From Acidobacteriota bacterium (GTDB lineage Bacteria; Acidobacteriota; Blastocatellia; Pyrinomonadales; Pyrinomonadaceae), in assembly GCA_003222835.1 (NCBI GenBank), contig QHXE01000315.1:1-5050 (forward strand): 5,050 bases of DNA, in the 5' to 3' direction. The notes under the pieces are model-generated. The model was not told the origin of the DNA and ran no database searches. It was given only the letters and a program-made list of their open reading frames with translations. This document shows, in pieces, positions 1 through 5,050 of this stretch. The position numbers were made by a program, and so were the translations under genes. Numbering within the stretch: the stretch's first letter is position 1; each line of letters starts with the position of its first letter.

Positions 1-1572
1 GTTAATAATCACGTACTTCATTCCCACTGAAAACACTTCTGGTTGTTCGTATGTCGCGCGATCGGAAACTGTCTTCTCATCAAAGACGATCACGTCCGCG
101 AAGTAGCCTTCGCGAATCAAACCGCGCTCAGGAATGCGAAACCATTCTGCGGTCAAGGCGCTACTGTTGCGCACGGCAAACGGCAGCGAGATGAGCCGGC
201 GATGGTAAACGTATTCGCGGAGCTTGCGCGTGAACGTGCCGTACTTCCGCGGATGTCCGGTCGAGCCATCCGAGCAGGTCATGACAAGTTTCTCTTTCAT
301 AAAGCGCTCGATGTCTTTCTCGCTCATGTTGAATGACGCGACCCCCGCGCCGCCCGTGGTCTTTATGATCTCAAGCGCGGCTTCTACCGGCGACTGCTTT
401 CTTTCAGCGGCAATCACGCTCAGTCGCTTGCCGACCAATTGTCGATCGCGAGCGTCGGTGATGAGCAGCGAATCAGCGCCGCCGCGGCGTTTAAGATTGT
501 CCTGCATCTCGGCGAGCAGACGTGGACGCACTTGGGGATCGTCAATGCGTTTGAGCAGCTCGCCGCGGCCGCCGACTTCGGCCCAGCGCGGAACCAGCGA
601 AGCCTCCAGACTCGTGCCTGAAGCGTCGTACGGATATTGGCACGCAGCCACGTCCACACCTTGGGCGCGCGCTTTCTTCATCAATTCAATCGACTGTTTG
701 CTTTGGCCCCAAACCTCCGGCCCGAGCGCTTTGATATGCGAGATGTGCACCGGAATTTTTGCTTCGCGGCCAATGCGAATCGTCTCTTTGATCGCGCCGA
801 GCAGACCGATTGAATACGAATTCTCGTCGCGCATGTGCGTGTCATATATTCCGCCTTTGGCCGCCGCTATTTTCGAAAGCTCGATCACTTCTTCCGTCTT
901 CGCGTAGCTTTGCGGGGCGTAGTAAAGTCCAGTAGAGATTCCGAAAGCGCCTTCATCCATGGCGCGCGCGACCAGGGCTTTCATCTCTTCGAGCTGCGCT
1001 GCGCTCGGCTGCGCATCGGTTGATCCGAGTACGCGGCTGCGAATTGTGCCGAAGCCGGCGAGCAGAATTGCATTTGTGCCGATGCTCTGCGCGTCCCACT
1101 TGCGCAAGGTCTCGCCGATATTCGCCGCACTGCTGCCATCGTTACCCGTGACAACGGTCGTCACGCCCTGCATCAAGTAGGCAAGATTGCTCTTGTGATT
1201 AGAATCTGAAAGATCCCCGAGCGTGTGCGTGTGCGGATCGATGAAACCGGGAGCGACAACTAAATCGGTCGCGTCAATAGTCCGCGCGGCATTCAGATGA
1301 GCTTTGCGCGCGTCGCCGACAAAGACGATGCGATCGCCGCGAATGCCCACATCCGCAGTTCGCGGTTTCTTGCCGGAACCATCGACGAGCTTGCCGTGGA
1401 GAATCAGTAGATCGAATTGCTGCTCACCGGGTGCGCGCGCGTCTCGTACGCTAACCGCAGGCGCCGTTTGCGATATCGATCCTCTCAGACCCATAAACGC
1501 CAGCAGCGCAACCGTAACAAACAGCGATATCCTGAGACGTAATACGAAACGCCGCTGAATTGAAGTCAACAA
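1..1572 (-). CDS. Exported N-acyl-D-amino-acid deacylase-family amidohydrolase, 3'-truncated by window edge
   Basis: The frame is open for 524 codons, from TTG at 1572 to the left edge. By family it is a metal-dependent amidohydrolase (D-aminoacylase/N-acyl-D-glutamate deacylase group) that removes acyl groups from N-acyl-D-amino acids. Residues 7-14 are Arg-rich and 15-29 hydrophobic, giving a signal peptide, so an extracytoplasmic location is inferred. Visible motifs are PGFIDPHTH (metal His114/His116), QGVTTVVTGNDG at 135-146, GISTGLYYAP near 211-220, DTHMRDE (His246), HISHIKALG (His279), QYPYDASGT at 312-320 and CSDGSTGHPRKYGTF (catalytic-type Asp435). The C-terminal strand motif GLIREGYFADVIVFD is present; probably only about 25-35 residues lie beyond the edge. 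The Cys that usually bridges the metals in GNCG is Asp145 here. The TTG start is chosen because GGTGA lies 7 nt upstream and because the first ATG (1494, residue 27) would delete most of the signal peptide. The family call is firm; the exact substrate is not determined. Confidence 0.9.
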   Translation of the reverse strand, partial: MLTSIQRRFVLRLRISLFVTVALLAFMGLRGSISQTAPAVSVRDARAPGEQQFDLLILHGKLVDGSGKKPRTADVGIRGDRIVFVGDARKAHLNAARTIDATDLVVAPGFIDPHTHTLGDLSDSNHKSNLAYLMQGVTTVVTGNDGSSAANIGETLRKWDAQSIGTNAILLAGFGTIRSRVLGSTDAQPSAAQLEEMKALVARAMDEGAFGISTGLYYAPQSYAKTEEVIELSKIAAAKGGIYDTHMRDENSYSIGLLGAIKETIRIGREAKIPVHISHIKALGPEVWGQSKQSIELMKKARAQGVDVAACQYPYDASGTSLEASLVPRWAEVGGRGELLKRIDDPQVRPRLLAEMQDNLKRRGGADSLLITDARDRQLVGKRLSVIAAERKQSPVEAALEIIKTTGGAGVASFNMSEKDIERFMKEKLVMTCSDGSTGHPRKYGTFTRKLREYVYHRRLISLPFAVRNSSALTAEWFRIPERGLIREGYFADVIVFDEKTVSDRATYEQPEVFSVGMKYVIIN

Positions 1573-1579
1573 TCGGATT

Positions 1580-1584
1580 TCACC
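1580..1584 (-). promoter_or_regulatory. Ribosome binding site deciding the TTG start of the deacylase
   Basis: On the minus strand GGTGA ends 7 nt before TTG at 1572; a second TTG codon follows directly at 1569. No in-frame ATG occurs before 1494. This Shine-Dalgarno match is the main reason for placing the start here rather than at the ATG inside the signal peptide. Confidence 0.55.
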
Positions 1585-1602
1585 AATCGACAATGTGCAG
1601 CG

Positions 1603-1608
1603 ATTATA
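1603..1608 (-). promoter_or_regulatory. Candidate -10 box (TATAAT) for the deacylase gene
   Basis: A perfect TATAAT lies on the minus strand about 30 bp before the TTG start. It would place transcription start near 1596 and give a leader of about 24 nt that contains the GGTGA site. No good -35 hexamer is seen 16-18 bp further upstream (around 1626-1632), so this is a candidate only. Confidence 0.4.
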
Positions 1609-1669
1609 GATTCGGATATAGGAAACGTGCTACTTTTTCCGGCCACTCAGAAAAAGCGTTCTGCAATAT

Positions 1670-1675
1670 GGGAAG
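1670..1675 (+). promoter_or_regulatory. Ribosome binding site deciding the start of the small membrane protein
   Basis: GGGAAG sits 7 nt before ATG 1683. The in-frame alternatives, ATG 1668 and TTG 1560, have no comparable site. Starting at TTG 1560 would also add about 41 polar residues that look like untranslated leader. Confidence 0.6.
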
Positions 1676-1682
1676 CGTGAAA

Positions 1683-2195
1683 ATGAAAACGTTGAGACCA
1701 GGCACAATTTCGCTGATGCTATCTATCATTCTCTGGGGTACGCTGCTGGGCGGTATTGCTTATTCACATCTGATCTATTTTCCGGTCTATCTCTCGGCGC
1801 TGCCCGATTCGGCGGTAGTCGTTAATGGACCTTACGGTCTCCACGAAGAAACATTCTGGCTGCTGATCCACCCTTTGCTCATTCTATCGCTCGTCGTCTC
1901 GCTCGCGCTGAATTGGAAGATGCGCACGCGGCGCAAGCTTATCGGAATAACTATTACTCTGTATGCGCTGGCGATTGTGGCGACTACTTTCTATTTCGTC
2001 CCCGAGTTGCGAGCGTTTAAGAACAGCCCGAATCTTGCCGTTTCGCCCGCGGAATGGTTTGCGCGCGGACAGCGTTGGCAGAAATTGAGTTGGCTGCGTG
2101 GAGCCGTAATGTATTTGGGTATGGTGCCGCTGTTGCTTGCGCTCGCCACTCCTCGTGAAGAACCGTATGGCCTAGAGCGCAATTCCGAACAATGA
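1683..2195 (+). CDS. Small four-helix membrane protein, DUF1772-like
   Basis: This is a 170-residue protein with four hydrophobic segments at about 9-32, 58-77, 85-106 and 138-156, so an inner-membrane location is predicted. Helix 1 runs into a Tyr/Phe/Pro patch (YSHLIYFPVYLSALP). A loop before helix 2 carries GLHEETFW, and a conserved-looking amphipathic stretch, AEWFARGQRWQKLSWLRG (123-140), precedes helix 4. The architecture and the W-x(n)-RW-x(n)-LR pattern resemble DUF1772/anthrone-oxygenase-like small membrane proteins. That assignment is by eye, and no catalytic role is claimed. The start is ATG 1683, preceded by GGGAAG. The gene diverges from the deacylase gene, is monocistronic here, and converges on the SRPBCC gene across the hairpin region. 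Codon use and composition look like the neighbours. Confidence 0.8.
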   Translation: MKTLRPGTISLMLSIILWGTLLGGIAYSHLIYFPVYLSALPDSAVVVNGPYGLHEETFWLLIHPLLILSLVVSLALNWKMRTRRKLIGITITLYALAIVATTFYFVPELRAFKNSPNLAVSPAEWFARGQRWQKLSWLRGAVMYLGMVPLLLALATPREEPYGLERNSEQ

Positions 2196-2242
2196 CTACA
2201 CCGCAGGCTACCGAATTCTTTCGGCCAGTTCAATCTCATTCA

Positions 2243-2262
2243 CACCTGGCTTTAGCCAGGTG
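2243..2262. repeat. Hairpin A: 8-bp perfect stem, TTTA loop
   Basis: CACCTGGC (2243-2250) pairs perfectly with GCCAGGTG (2255-2262) around TTTA. It starts 47 nt after the stop of the membrane protein gene, so it may protect or terminate that transcript, but no T-run follows. Confidence 0.8.
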
Positions 2263-2282
2263 AACTGCGCCAAGCTAAGACT

Positions 2283-2304
2283 GGAAACCGTTTAAACGGT
2301 TTCC
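2283..2304. repeat. Central 22-bp perfect palindrome
   Basis: GGAAACCGTTT is followed at once by its exact reverse complement AAACGGTTTCC, with no spacer. The centre is GTTTAAAC. As RNA it forms a stem with a small A/U loop; as DNA it has the symmetry of a dimeric protein site. Its sequence is unrelated to the flanking GC-rich hairpins. Confidence 0.8.
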
Positions 2305-2324
2305 GATTCCCTCATTCCCGATCA

Positions 2325-2340
2325 CCCGGCTGAAGCCGGG
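2325..2340. repeat. Hairpin B: 6-bp GC stem, TGAA loop, with outer 7-bp stem
   Basis: CCCGGC (2325-2330) pairs with GCCGGG (2335-2340) around TGAA. An outer stem CTCATTC (2311-2317) with GAATGAG (2344-2350) encloses it across an internal loop, giving a two-tier hairpin. Confidence 0.75.
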
Positions 2341-2505
2341 CGTGAATGAGAATAACCTTCCTTTTTGTGCAAAACTTCGTACGTTATAGTTCCGCTCACG
2401 ACCCGAGCGGTTCGATTTGGACGGTTCCTCGCGAGATTATTCGTTTTGGCACGCTGCGCGTGGCATTCCCGAGATTCGTGTTTGATTGAAGATAGGGATC
2501 GATTG

Positions 2506-3063
2506 TTATTCGATCAGTTCTTTCAGCCGATCGAGCGCCTGGGCCCAGAAGGTTTTCATTTTGGCTGCGGTATTCGCATTCGACAACTTGCTGTGCTGCG
2601 CGACGACCTGACATTTACCCGAGCCCTTCGGTAAGAAGGCGACAGCCACACTCGTCTTTTCGTCTTCCCAGGTTATGCGAAGCGATTTGTTTGTCGTTGC
2701 TTTGCGAACCTTGAGATTTGAGGGTAGCCATTTCTTGCGGGCCTTCTCGTCGGTCCACGCTTTGAACGCTTTGCTTAACGGTGCTTCGATGGTGCGGCTC
2801 ACACTGATCTCATAACCGCCCGGTTTCTCATGTTTCTCGCGTAGCCCGCGCGCCTGCTCGTAGGTGACCGCGATCATCTGCTGCCACCACGGGCCGATTC
2901 CGTGTTGGCGGCTCAGACGAGCGACAAGTTTCTGATGAGTCATCGTCTTTCCACCGGCGGCGTCGAGAATCTTGAACCATTCATTCCACGTTTGGCCGGT
3001 CTTTCCCTTGACTGCCTCATCGCCGATGCGCGGTGATTGTCTTTTTGTTTTTGCTGCGGGCAT
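2506..3063 (-). CDS. DUF4287-SRPBCC (AHSA1-like) fusion protein
   Basis: This 185-residue cytoplasmic protein has no signal peptide or membrane segment. Residues about 13-78 match the DUF4287 type (GKTGQTWNEWFKILDAAGG, then MTHQKLVARL, then HGIGPWWQQMIAVTYEQARG). Residues about 82-185 look like an SRPBCC/START-fold domain of the AHSA1 kind: the entry strand YEISVSRTIEAP, AFKAWTDEKARKKWLP, then ITWEDEKTSVAVAF and a terminal helix FWAQALDRLKELI. SRPBCC folds bind hydrophobic ligands or act as co-chaperone-like modules; no ligand can be read from the sequence. The start is ATG 3063 with AGGAAGG 10 nt upstream. The frame stays open to 3222, but that extension overlaps the allantoinase end and is Lys/Arg-rich, so it is not used. 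The gene lies 61 bp downstream of allantoinase on the same strand, and may share its mRNA. Confidence 0.87.
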   Translation of the reverse strand: MPAAKTKRQSPRIGDEAVKGKTGQTWNEWFKILDAAGGKTMTHQKLVARLSRQHGIGPWWQQMIAVTYEQARGLREKHEKPGGYEISVSRTIEAPLSKAFKAWTDEKARKKWLPSNLKVRKATTNKSLRITWEDEKTSVAVAFLPKGSGKCQVVAQHSKLSNANTAAKMKTFWAQALDRLKELIE

Positions 3064-3073
3064 CTTTAATCTG

Positions 3074-3080
3074 CCTTCCT
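3074..3080 (-). promoter_or_regulatory. Ribosome binding site of the DUF4287-SRPBCC gene
   Basis: AGGAAGG on the minus strand lies 10 nt before ATG 3063. It settles the start against longer in-frame readings that run back into the allantoinase gene. Confidence 0.6.
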
Positions 3081-3084
3081 GAGT

Positions 3085-3119
3085 TTTTCTTTGCGCCTTA
3101 CGTCTTTCTTTTCTTTGCG
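3085..3119 (-). repeat. Two 11-bp direct repeats, 24-bp period, in the allB-SRPBCC spacer
   Basis: CGCAAAGAAAA (minus strand) occurs exactly at 3109-3119 and 3085-3095, joined by GAAAGACGTAAGG. The spacer is almost wholly purine on this strand. The pattern resembles a degenerate short array of CGCAAAG-type heptamers, which I recall from several bacterial phyla, but two copies may be chance in a purine-rich leader. Confidence 0.45.
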
Positions 3120-3124
3120 ACTTC

Positions 3125-4501
3125 TTAGAATGAACTGAAAGGCCGCAGCAATAACTCACCTTTCGCATCAGAAAACTCGGCGCCATCATAAACGATCTGA
3201 CCGCGAAGGAAAGTCTTTTCAACTACGCCGTGCAGGCGTAGCCCCGCGTAAGGCGTCAATTTGTGGCGGTGGTGAATCATTCCAGGCTCGACGCGAAATG
3301 CTTTCGTGGGATTCCAGATCACGATATCAGCATCGCGGCCAATGGCAATCGTACCTTTCCGTTCCTCCAAACTAACCAGGCGAGCCGGCGCGGCGCAGAG
3401 CCACTCGGCTAATTGATTAATCATAAACCCGCGTGCCATTGCTTCGGTCCAGATCAGCGCAAGGCGCAGTTGCAGAGAAGAAATCCCCCCCCAGGCTTTC
3501 ATGAAATCGCCTTGCTCGGGTAATTTCATCTCGGGCGGACAGGGAGAATGATCGGAAACAACCATGTCGATGATTCCGCCCCGCAGTGCCTCCCAAAGTT
3601 GTTCGCGGTTTTCGCGTTCCCGAATCGGCGGGCAGCATTTGAATTCAGTGGCGCCGGCGGGAATATCTTCAGCAGCGAAGTGAAGATAATGCGGGCAGGT
3701 CTCAGCGGTGATTCGCGCGTCTGACATCTTGGCTTGACGCAGCATTACGAGCGCGTCCGCCGAAGAATGGTGCACGATATGAACGGTGCAACCTGTTTCG
3801 CGGCTCAGTCGAATCATCAACTCGACGGCTTCGTTTTCAGCTTCGCGGGGACGAGAGCGGAGAAAAGTTTCATAAGACCGCGAGCCGGCATTGTCAGTGG
3901 ATGATGGACCGCAACCCGCCTCGATCGGTCCCGGCAATTCTGCGTGCACAATCAACGTCGCACCCAGCCGCGCGAGTTCCGGCATTGCCCCACGCAAATC
4001 GCATTCGCTTACGTTGGGAAATTCATCGACGCCGGAGTGAACGAGAAAGCATTTGAACCCCACAACCCCTGCGTTCCAAAGGTTAGCAAGTTCGCTCGTA
4101 TTGCCTGGCACCACGCCACCCCAGAAACCAACATCGACATGAAGTTGGCCGCGCGTCGATTCCAATTTTGACTTCAGAGCATCAAAAGTCGTCGTGGACG
4201 GAATCGAGTTCAAAGGCATGTCCACGATTGTCGTCACGCCGCCCGCTGCCGCCGCCCTCGTCGCAGTTTCAAAACCTTCCCAATCGGTTCGGCCAGGTTC
4301 GTTAACATGAACGTGAGTATCCACCAGTCCCGGCATCACGATCGAGTCTTCATCGGCTTCGACGATTTCACTATCTGACGGGACTTCGTCGAAACCGGCA
4401 ATCGCGATAATTCGGCCCAGGCTTATGTGCACGGACGCCGGGCCTACTGCATTTTCAGTAATCACCCGGCGCCCACGTATTACGAGGTCAGTTTGATTCA
4501 T
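3125..4501 (-). CDS. allB: Allantoinase (AllB)
   Basis: This 458-residue cytosolic enzyme hydrolyses allantoin to allantoate in purine ring catabolism, releasing nitrogen for reuse. Length and motifs fit the bacterial allantoinase branch of the cyclic amidohydrolases. The block PGLVDTHVHVNEPGRTDWEG (58-76) carries metal ligands His63/His65. GFKCFLVHSG holds Lys150, the carboxylated bridging lysine. IVHAELPG has His186, TVHIVHHSS has the His241/His244 region, ETCPHYL and KCCPPIRE follow, and VVSDHSPCPPEMK holds Asp317. The motif AWGGISSLQLRL (336-347) and the closing KGTIAIGRDADIVIW are also typical, so the active site appears complete. Dihydroorotase and hydantoinase are close relatives, but the HVNEPGRTDWEGFETAT block favours allantoinase. 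ATG 4501 begins 3 bp after the stop of the upstream membrane gene, indicating translational coupling; the nearest purine run (GAGAG) is very close to the start. No uricase, allantoate hydrolase or ureide regulator lies in the window. Confidence 0.93.
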   Translation of the reverse strand: MNQTDLVIRGRRVITENAVGPASVHISLGRIIAIAGFDEVPSDSEIVEADEDSIVMPGLVDTHVHVNEPGRTDWEGFETATRAAAAGGVTTIVDMPLNSIPSTTTFDALKSKLESTRGQLHVDVGFWGGVVPGNTSELANLWNAGVVGFKCFLVHSGVDEFPNVSECDLRGAMPELARLGATLIVHAELPGPIEAGCGPSSTDNAGSRSYETFLRSRPREAENEAVELMIRLSRETGCTVHIVHHSSADALVMLRQAKMSDARITAETCPHYLHFAAEDIPAGATEFKCCPPIRERENREQLWEALRGGIIDMVVSDHSPCPPEMKLPEQGDFMKAWGGISSLQLRLALIWTEAMARGFMINQLAEWLCAAPARLVSLEERKGTIAIGRDADIVIWNPTKAFRVEPGMIHHRHKLTPYAGLRLHGVVEKTFLRGQIVYDGAEFSDAKGELLLRPFSSF

Positions 4502-4504
4502 CTC

Positions 4505-5050
4505 TCAAGCCGCCCAGCTCGCGGGCGGTGGCGGCGGCGAAGGTGGGAAGTTCATCGAAGTTTCCGGAAACACCTGTCGGTAGGCCGCGGCGTAGGCCGC
4601 ATAGGTCACGGGCAGCACGAAGTACACACCCACAAAGCAACATAGGAAGCCCACAATCCCAAGTCCGACATTGAGAAAAATCAATCCCACAATGCCGCCG
4701 AGATTTTTCAGCACCGCGCGGTAACTGGTCTTAATCGCCTCCCAGCCGGAAAGCTGTCGATCGACAATCAATGGATAGGCAAAGAGGAAGACCGCATGAA
4801 CTACCAGGCTGACGATCATCGCGAAGATCACAAAGACGGTCAGCCCAAACCAAAATATCAGAGGTAGAGATTCGCCTCGATCATGTGGCATCACGGCAAA
4901 AGTGAACGCGAAAAAAATCAAGTCACCTAAAATCACAAGCACCAGGACAGGCACTATTTGAATCGCAGCCGCCACCAGGGCGGGAACGAAATAGTCAAAG
5001 CCCTTGAACAAGAGTCCGAACTCAATGGGTTCGCGGCGCATCTTCGCCAG
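4505..5050 (-). CDS. Polytopic membrane protein, probably 5'-truncated by window edge
   Basis: The frame is open from the right edge (Leu-Ala-Lys before ATG 5041) to TGA at 4505. Counted from that ATG it gives 178 residues. Hydrophobic segments lie at about 17-50 (probably two helices or a hairpin), 61-91 and 113-152, followed by a cytosol-type tail with a proline run (PPSPPPPP at 166-173). The stretch GWEAIKTSYRAVLKN before a long Gly-rich hydrophobic pair, ending in AAYAAAYRQVF, resembles uncharacterised bacterial membrane proteins whose opening segment REPIEFGLLFKGFDYFVPALV lies in the middle of a longer chain. The true start is therefore probably outside the window, and ATG 5041 is likely internal. 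No specific function is recognised. Its stop lies 3 bp before allB. A transport role for ureides is a tempting guess, but nothing in the sequence supports it. Confidence 0.78.
   Translation of the reverse strand: MAKMRREPIEFGLLFKGFDYFVPALVAAAIQIVPVLVLVILGDLIFFAFTFAVMPHDRGESLPLIFWFGLTVFVIFAMIVSLVVHAVFLFAYPLIVDRQLSGWEAIKTSYRAVLKNLGGIVGLIFLNVGLGIVGFLCCFVGVYFVLPVTYAAYAAAYRQVFPETSMNFPPSPPPPPASWAA

Larger units (their letters stand above)
2234..2351. repeat. Composite three-hairpin element bounded by 10-bp inverted repeats (REP/BIME-like)
   Basis: The outer ends TCTCATTCAC (2234-2243) and GTGAATGAGA (2342-2351) are exact reverse complements. Between them lie hairpin A (2243-2262), a central 22-bp perfect palindrome (2283-2304) and hairpin B (2325-2340). 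CTCATTC occurs twice as a direct repeat, at 2235-2241 and 2311-2317; the second copy can pair with GAATGAG (2344-2350) to extend hairpin B. The order of two related hairpins around a distinct centre resembles bacterial interspersed mosaic elements made of REP sequences. Whether it is repeated elsewhere in the genome cannot be seen from this window. It could also serve as a bidirectional 3'-end structure for the two convergent genes. Confidence 0.65.
2196..2505. other. Convergent intergenic region with clustered inverted repeats
   Basis: About 310 bp between the two facing stop codons holds no credible gene; the open frames reaching into it are the reverse of the SRPBCC gene. It contains the three-hairpin composite at 2234-2351. 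Weaker inverted repeats follow: CCGCTC/GAGCGG (2392-2397/2405-2410), CACGC/GCGTG (2450-2454/2458-2462) and the 8-bp palindrome CTCGCGAG (2428-2435). No strong hairpin followed directly by a T-run, as in a canonical intrinsic terminator, was seen for either gene. Confidence 0.75.

Noticed and set aside
224..907. 227-residue plus-strand reading frame
   Set aside because: It lies wholly antisense to the deacylase gene, is Ser/Arg/Pro-rich without recognisable domains, and the minus frame has all the family motifs. It is a shadow.
1560..1682. Longer N-terminus for the small membrane protein (TTG 1560 or ATG 1668)
   Set aside because: The added residues are polar and unlike a leader for this family, overlap the divergent promoter and start region, and lack a ribosome binding site; ATG 1683 has one.
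2234..2351. CRISPR array or riboswitch
   Set aside because: There are only two related hairpins with no regular spacers, and the block lies at the 3' ends of both genes rather than in a 5' leader.
2361..2366. T-run after the hairpin composite as an intrinsic terminator
   Set aside because: The T-run begins about 11 nt past the outer stem and over 20 nt past the GC stem, so it is not the canonical hairpin-plus-U-tract arrangement.
2497..2515. GATCGA/TCGATC inverted repeat across the SRPBCC stop codon
   Set aside because: The stem is only 6 bp with a 7-nt loop, it overlaps coding sequence, and no T-run follows; too weak to call a terminator.
2365..2634. Plus-strand 89-residue reading frame in the convergent region
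   Set aside because: Half of it is antisense to the SRPBCC gene; no ribosome binding site or family signal was seen.
3064..3222. Upstream extension of the SRPBCC gene to ATG 3222
   Set aside because: It would overlap the last 98 bp of allB, encode a Lys/Arg-rich low-complexity stretch, and ignore the good ribosome binding site before ATG 3063.
1..4501. The two amidohydrolases as one degradation cluster
   Set aside because: They are in separate transcription units, have different predicted cell locations and different substrates; adjacency alone does not show a shared pathway.

Overview
The window reads as ordinary chromosome from a mid-GC Gram-negative-type bacterium. The taxonomic guess is Acidobacteriota (Blastocatellia-like), with Verrucomicrobiota as the alternative. 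It rests only on gene style (exported D-aminoacylase-type amidohydrolase, DUF4287-SRPBCC fusion) and the composite hairpin element between genes, so it is low confidence. No mobile-element gene, tRNA, rRNA or CRISPR array was seen.

Layout. Positions 1-1572 (minus) hold a long amidohydrolase of the N-acyl-D-amino-acid deacylase family. It has a signal peptide, and its C-terminus is cut by the left window edge. It is divergent from a small four-helix membrane protein at 1683-2195 (plus); the roughly 110-bp spacer carries a TATAAT box for the minus gene and a clear ribosome binding site for each gene. Positions 2196-2505 form a convergent intergenic region. It holds a tidy composite of three hairpins bounded by a 10-bp inverted repeat (2234-2351), then smaller inverted repeats.

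From 5050 down to 2506 three minus-strand genes are packed together in one direction: a polytopic membrane protein (4505 to the right edge, probably missing its N-terminus), allantoinase (3125-4501, beginning 3 bp after the membrane gene's stop) and a DUF4287-SRPBCC/AHSA1 protein (2506-3063). The first two are almost certainly co-transcribed and translationally coupled. The third follows after a 61-bp purine-rich spacer and may belong to the same operon.

Function. Allantoinase opens the hydantoin ring of allantoin to give allantoate, a step in purine nitrogen salvage. The left-hand amidohydrolase would deacylate N-acyl-D-amino acids outside the cytoplasm. Both belong to the amidohydrolase superfamily and both release nitrogen from organic matter, but they lie in separate transcription units on either side of a convergent pair, so a shared pathway is not shown. 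The most unusual non-coding item is the hairpin composite at 2234-2351. It looks like a REP/BIME-type interspersed element, and its two outer hairpins are related to each other by a compensatory base-pair change.
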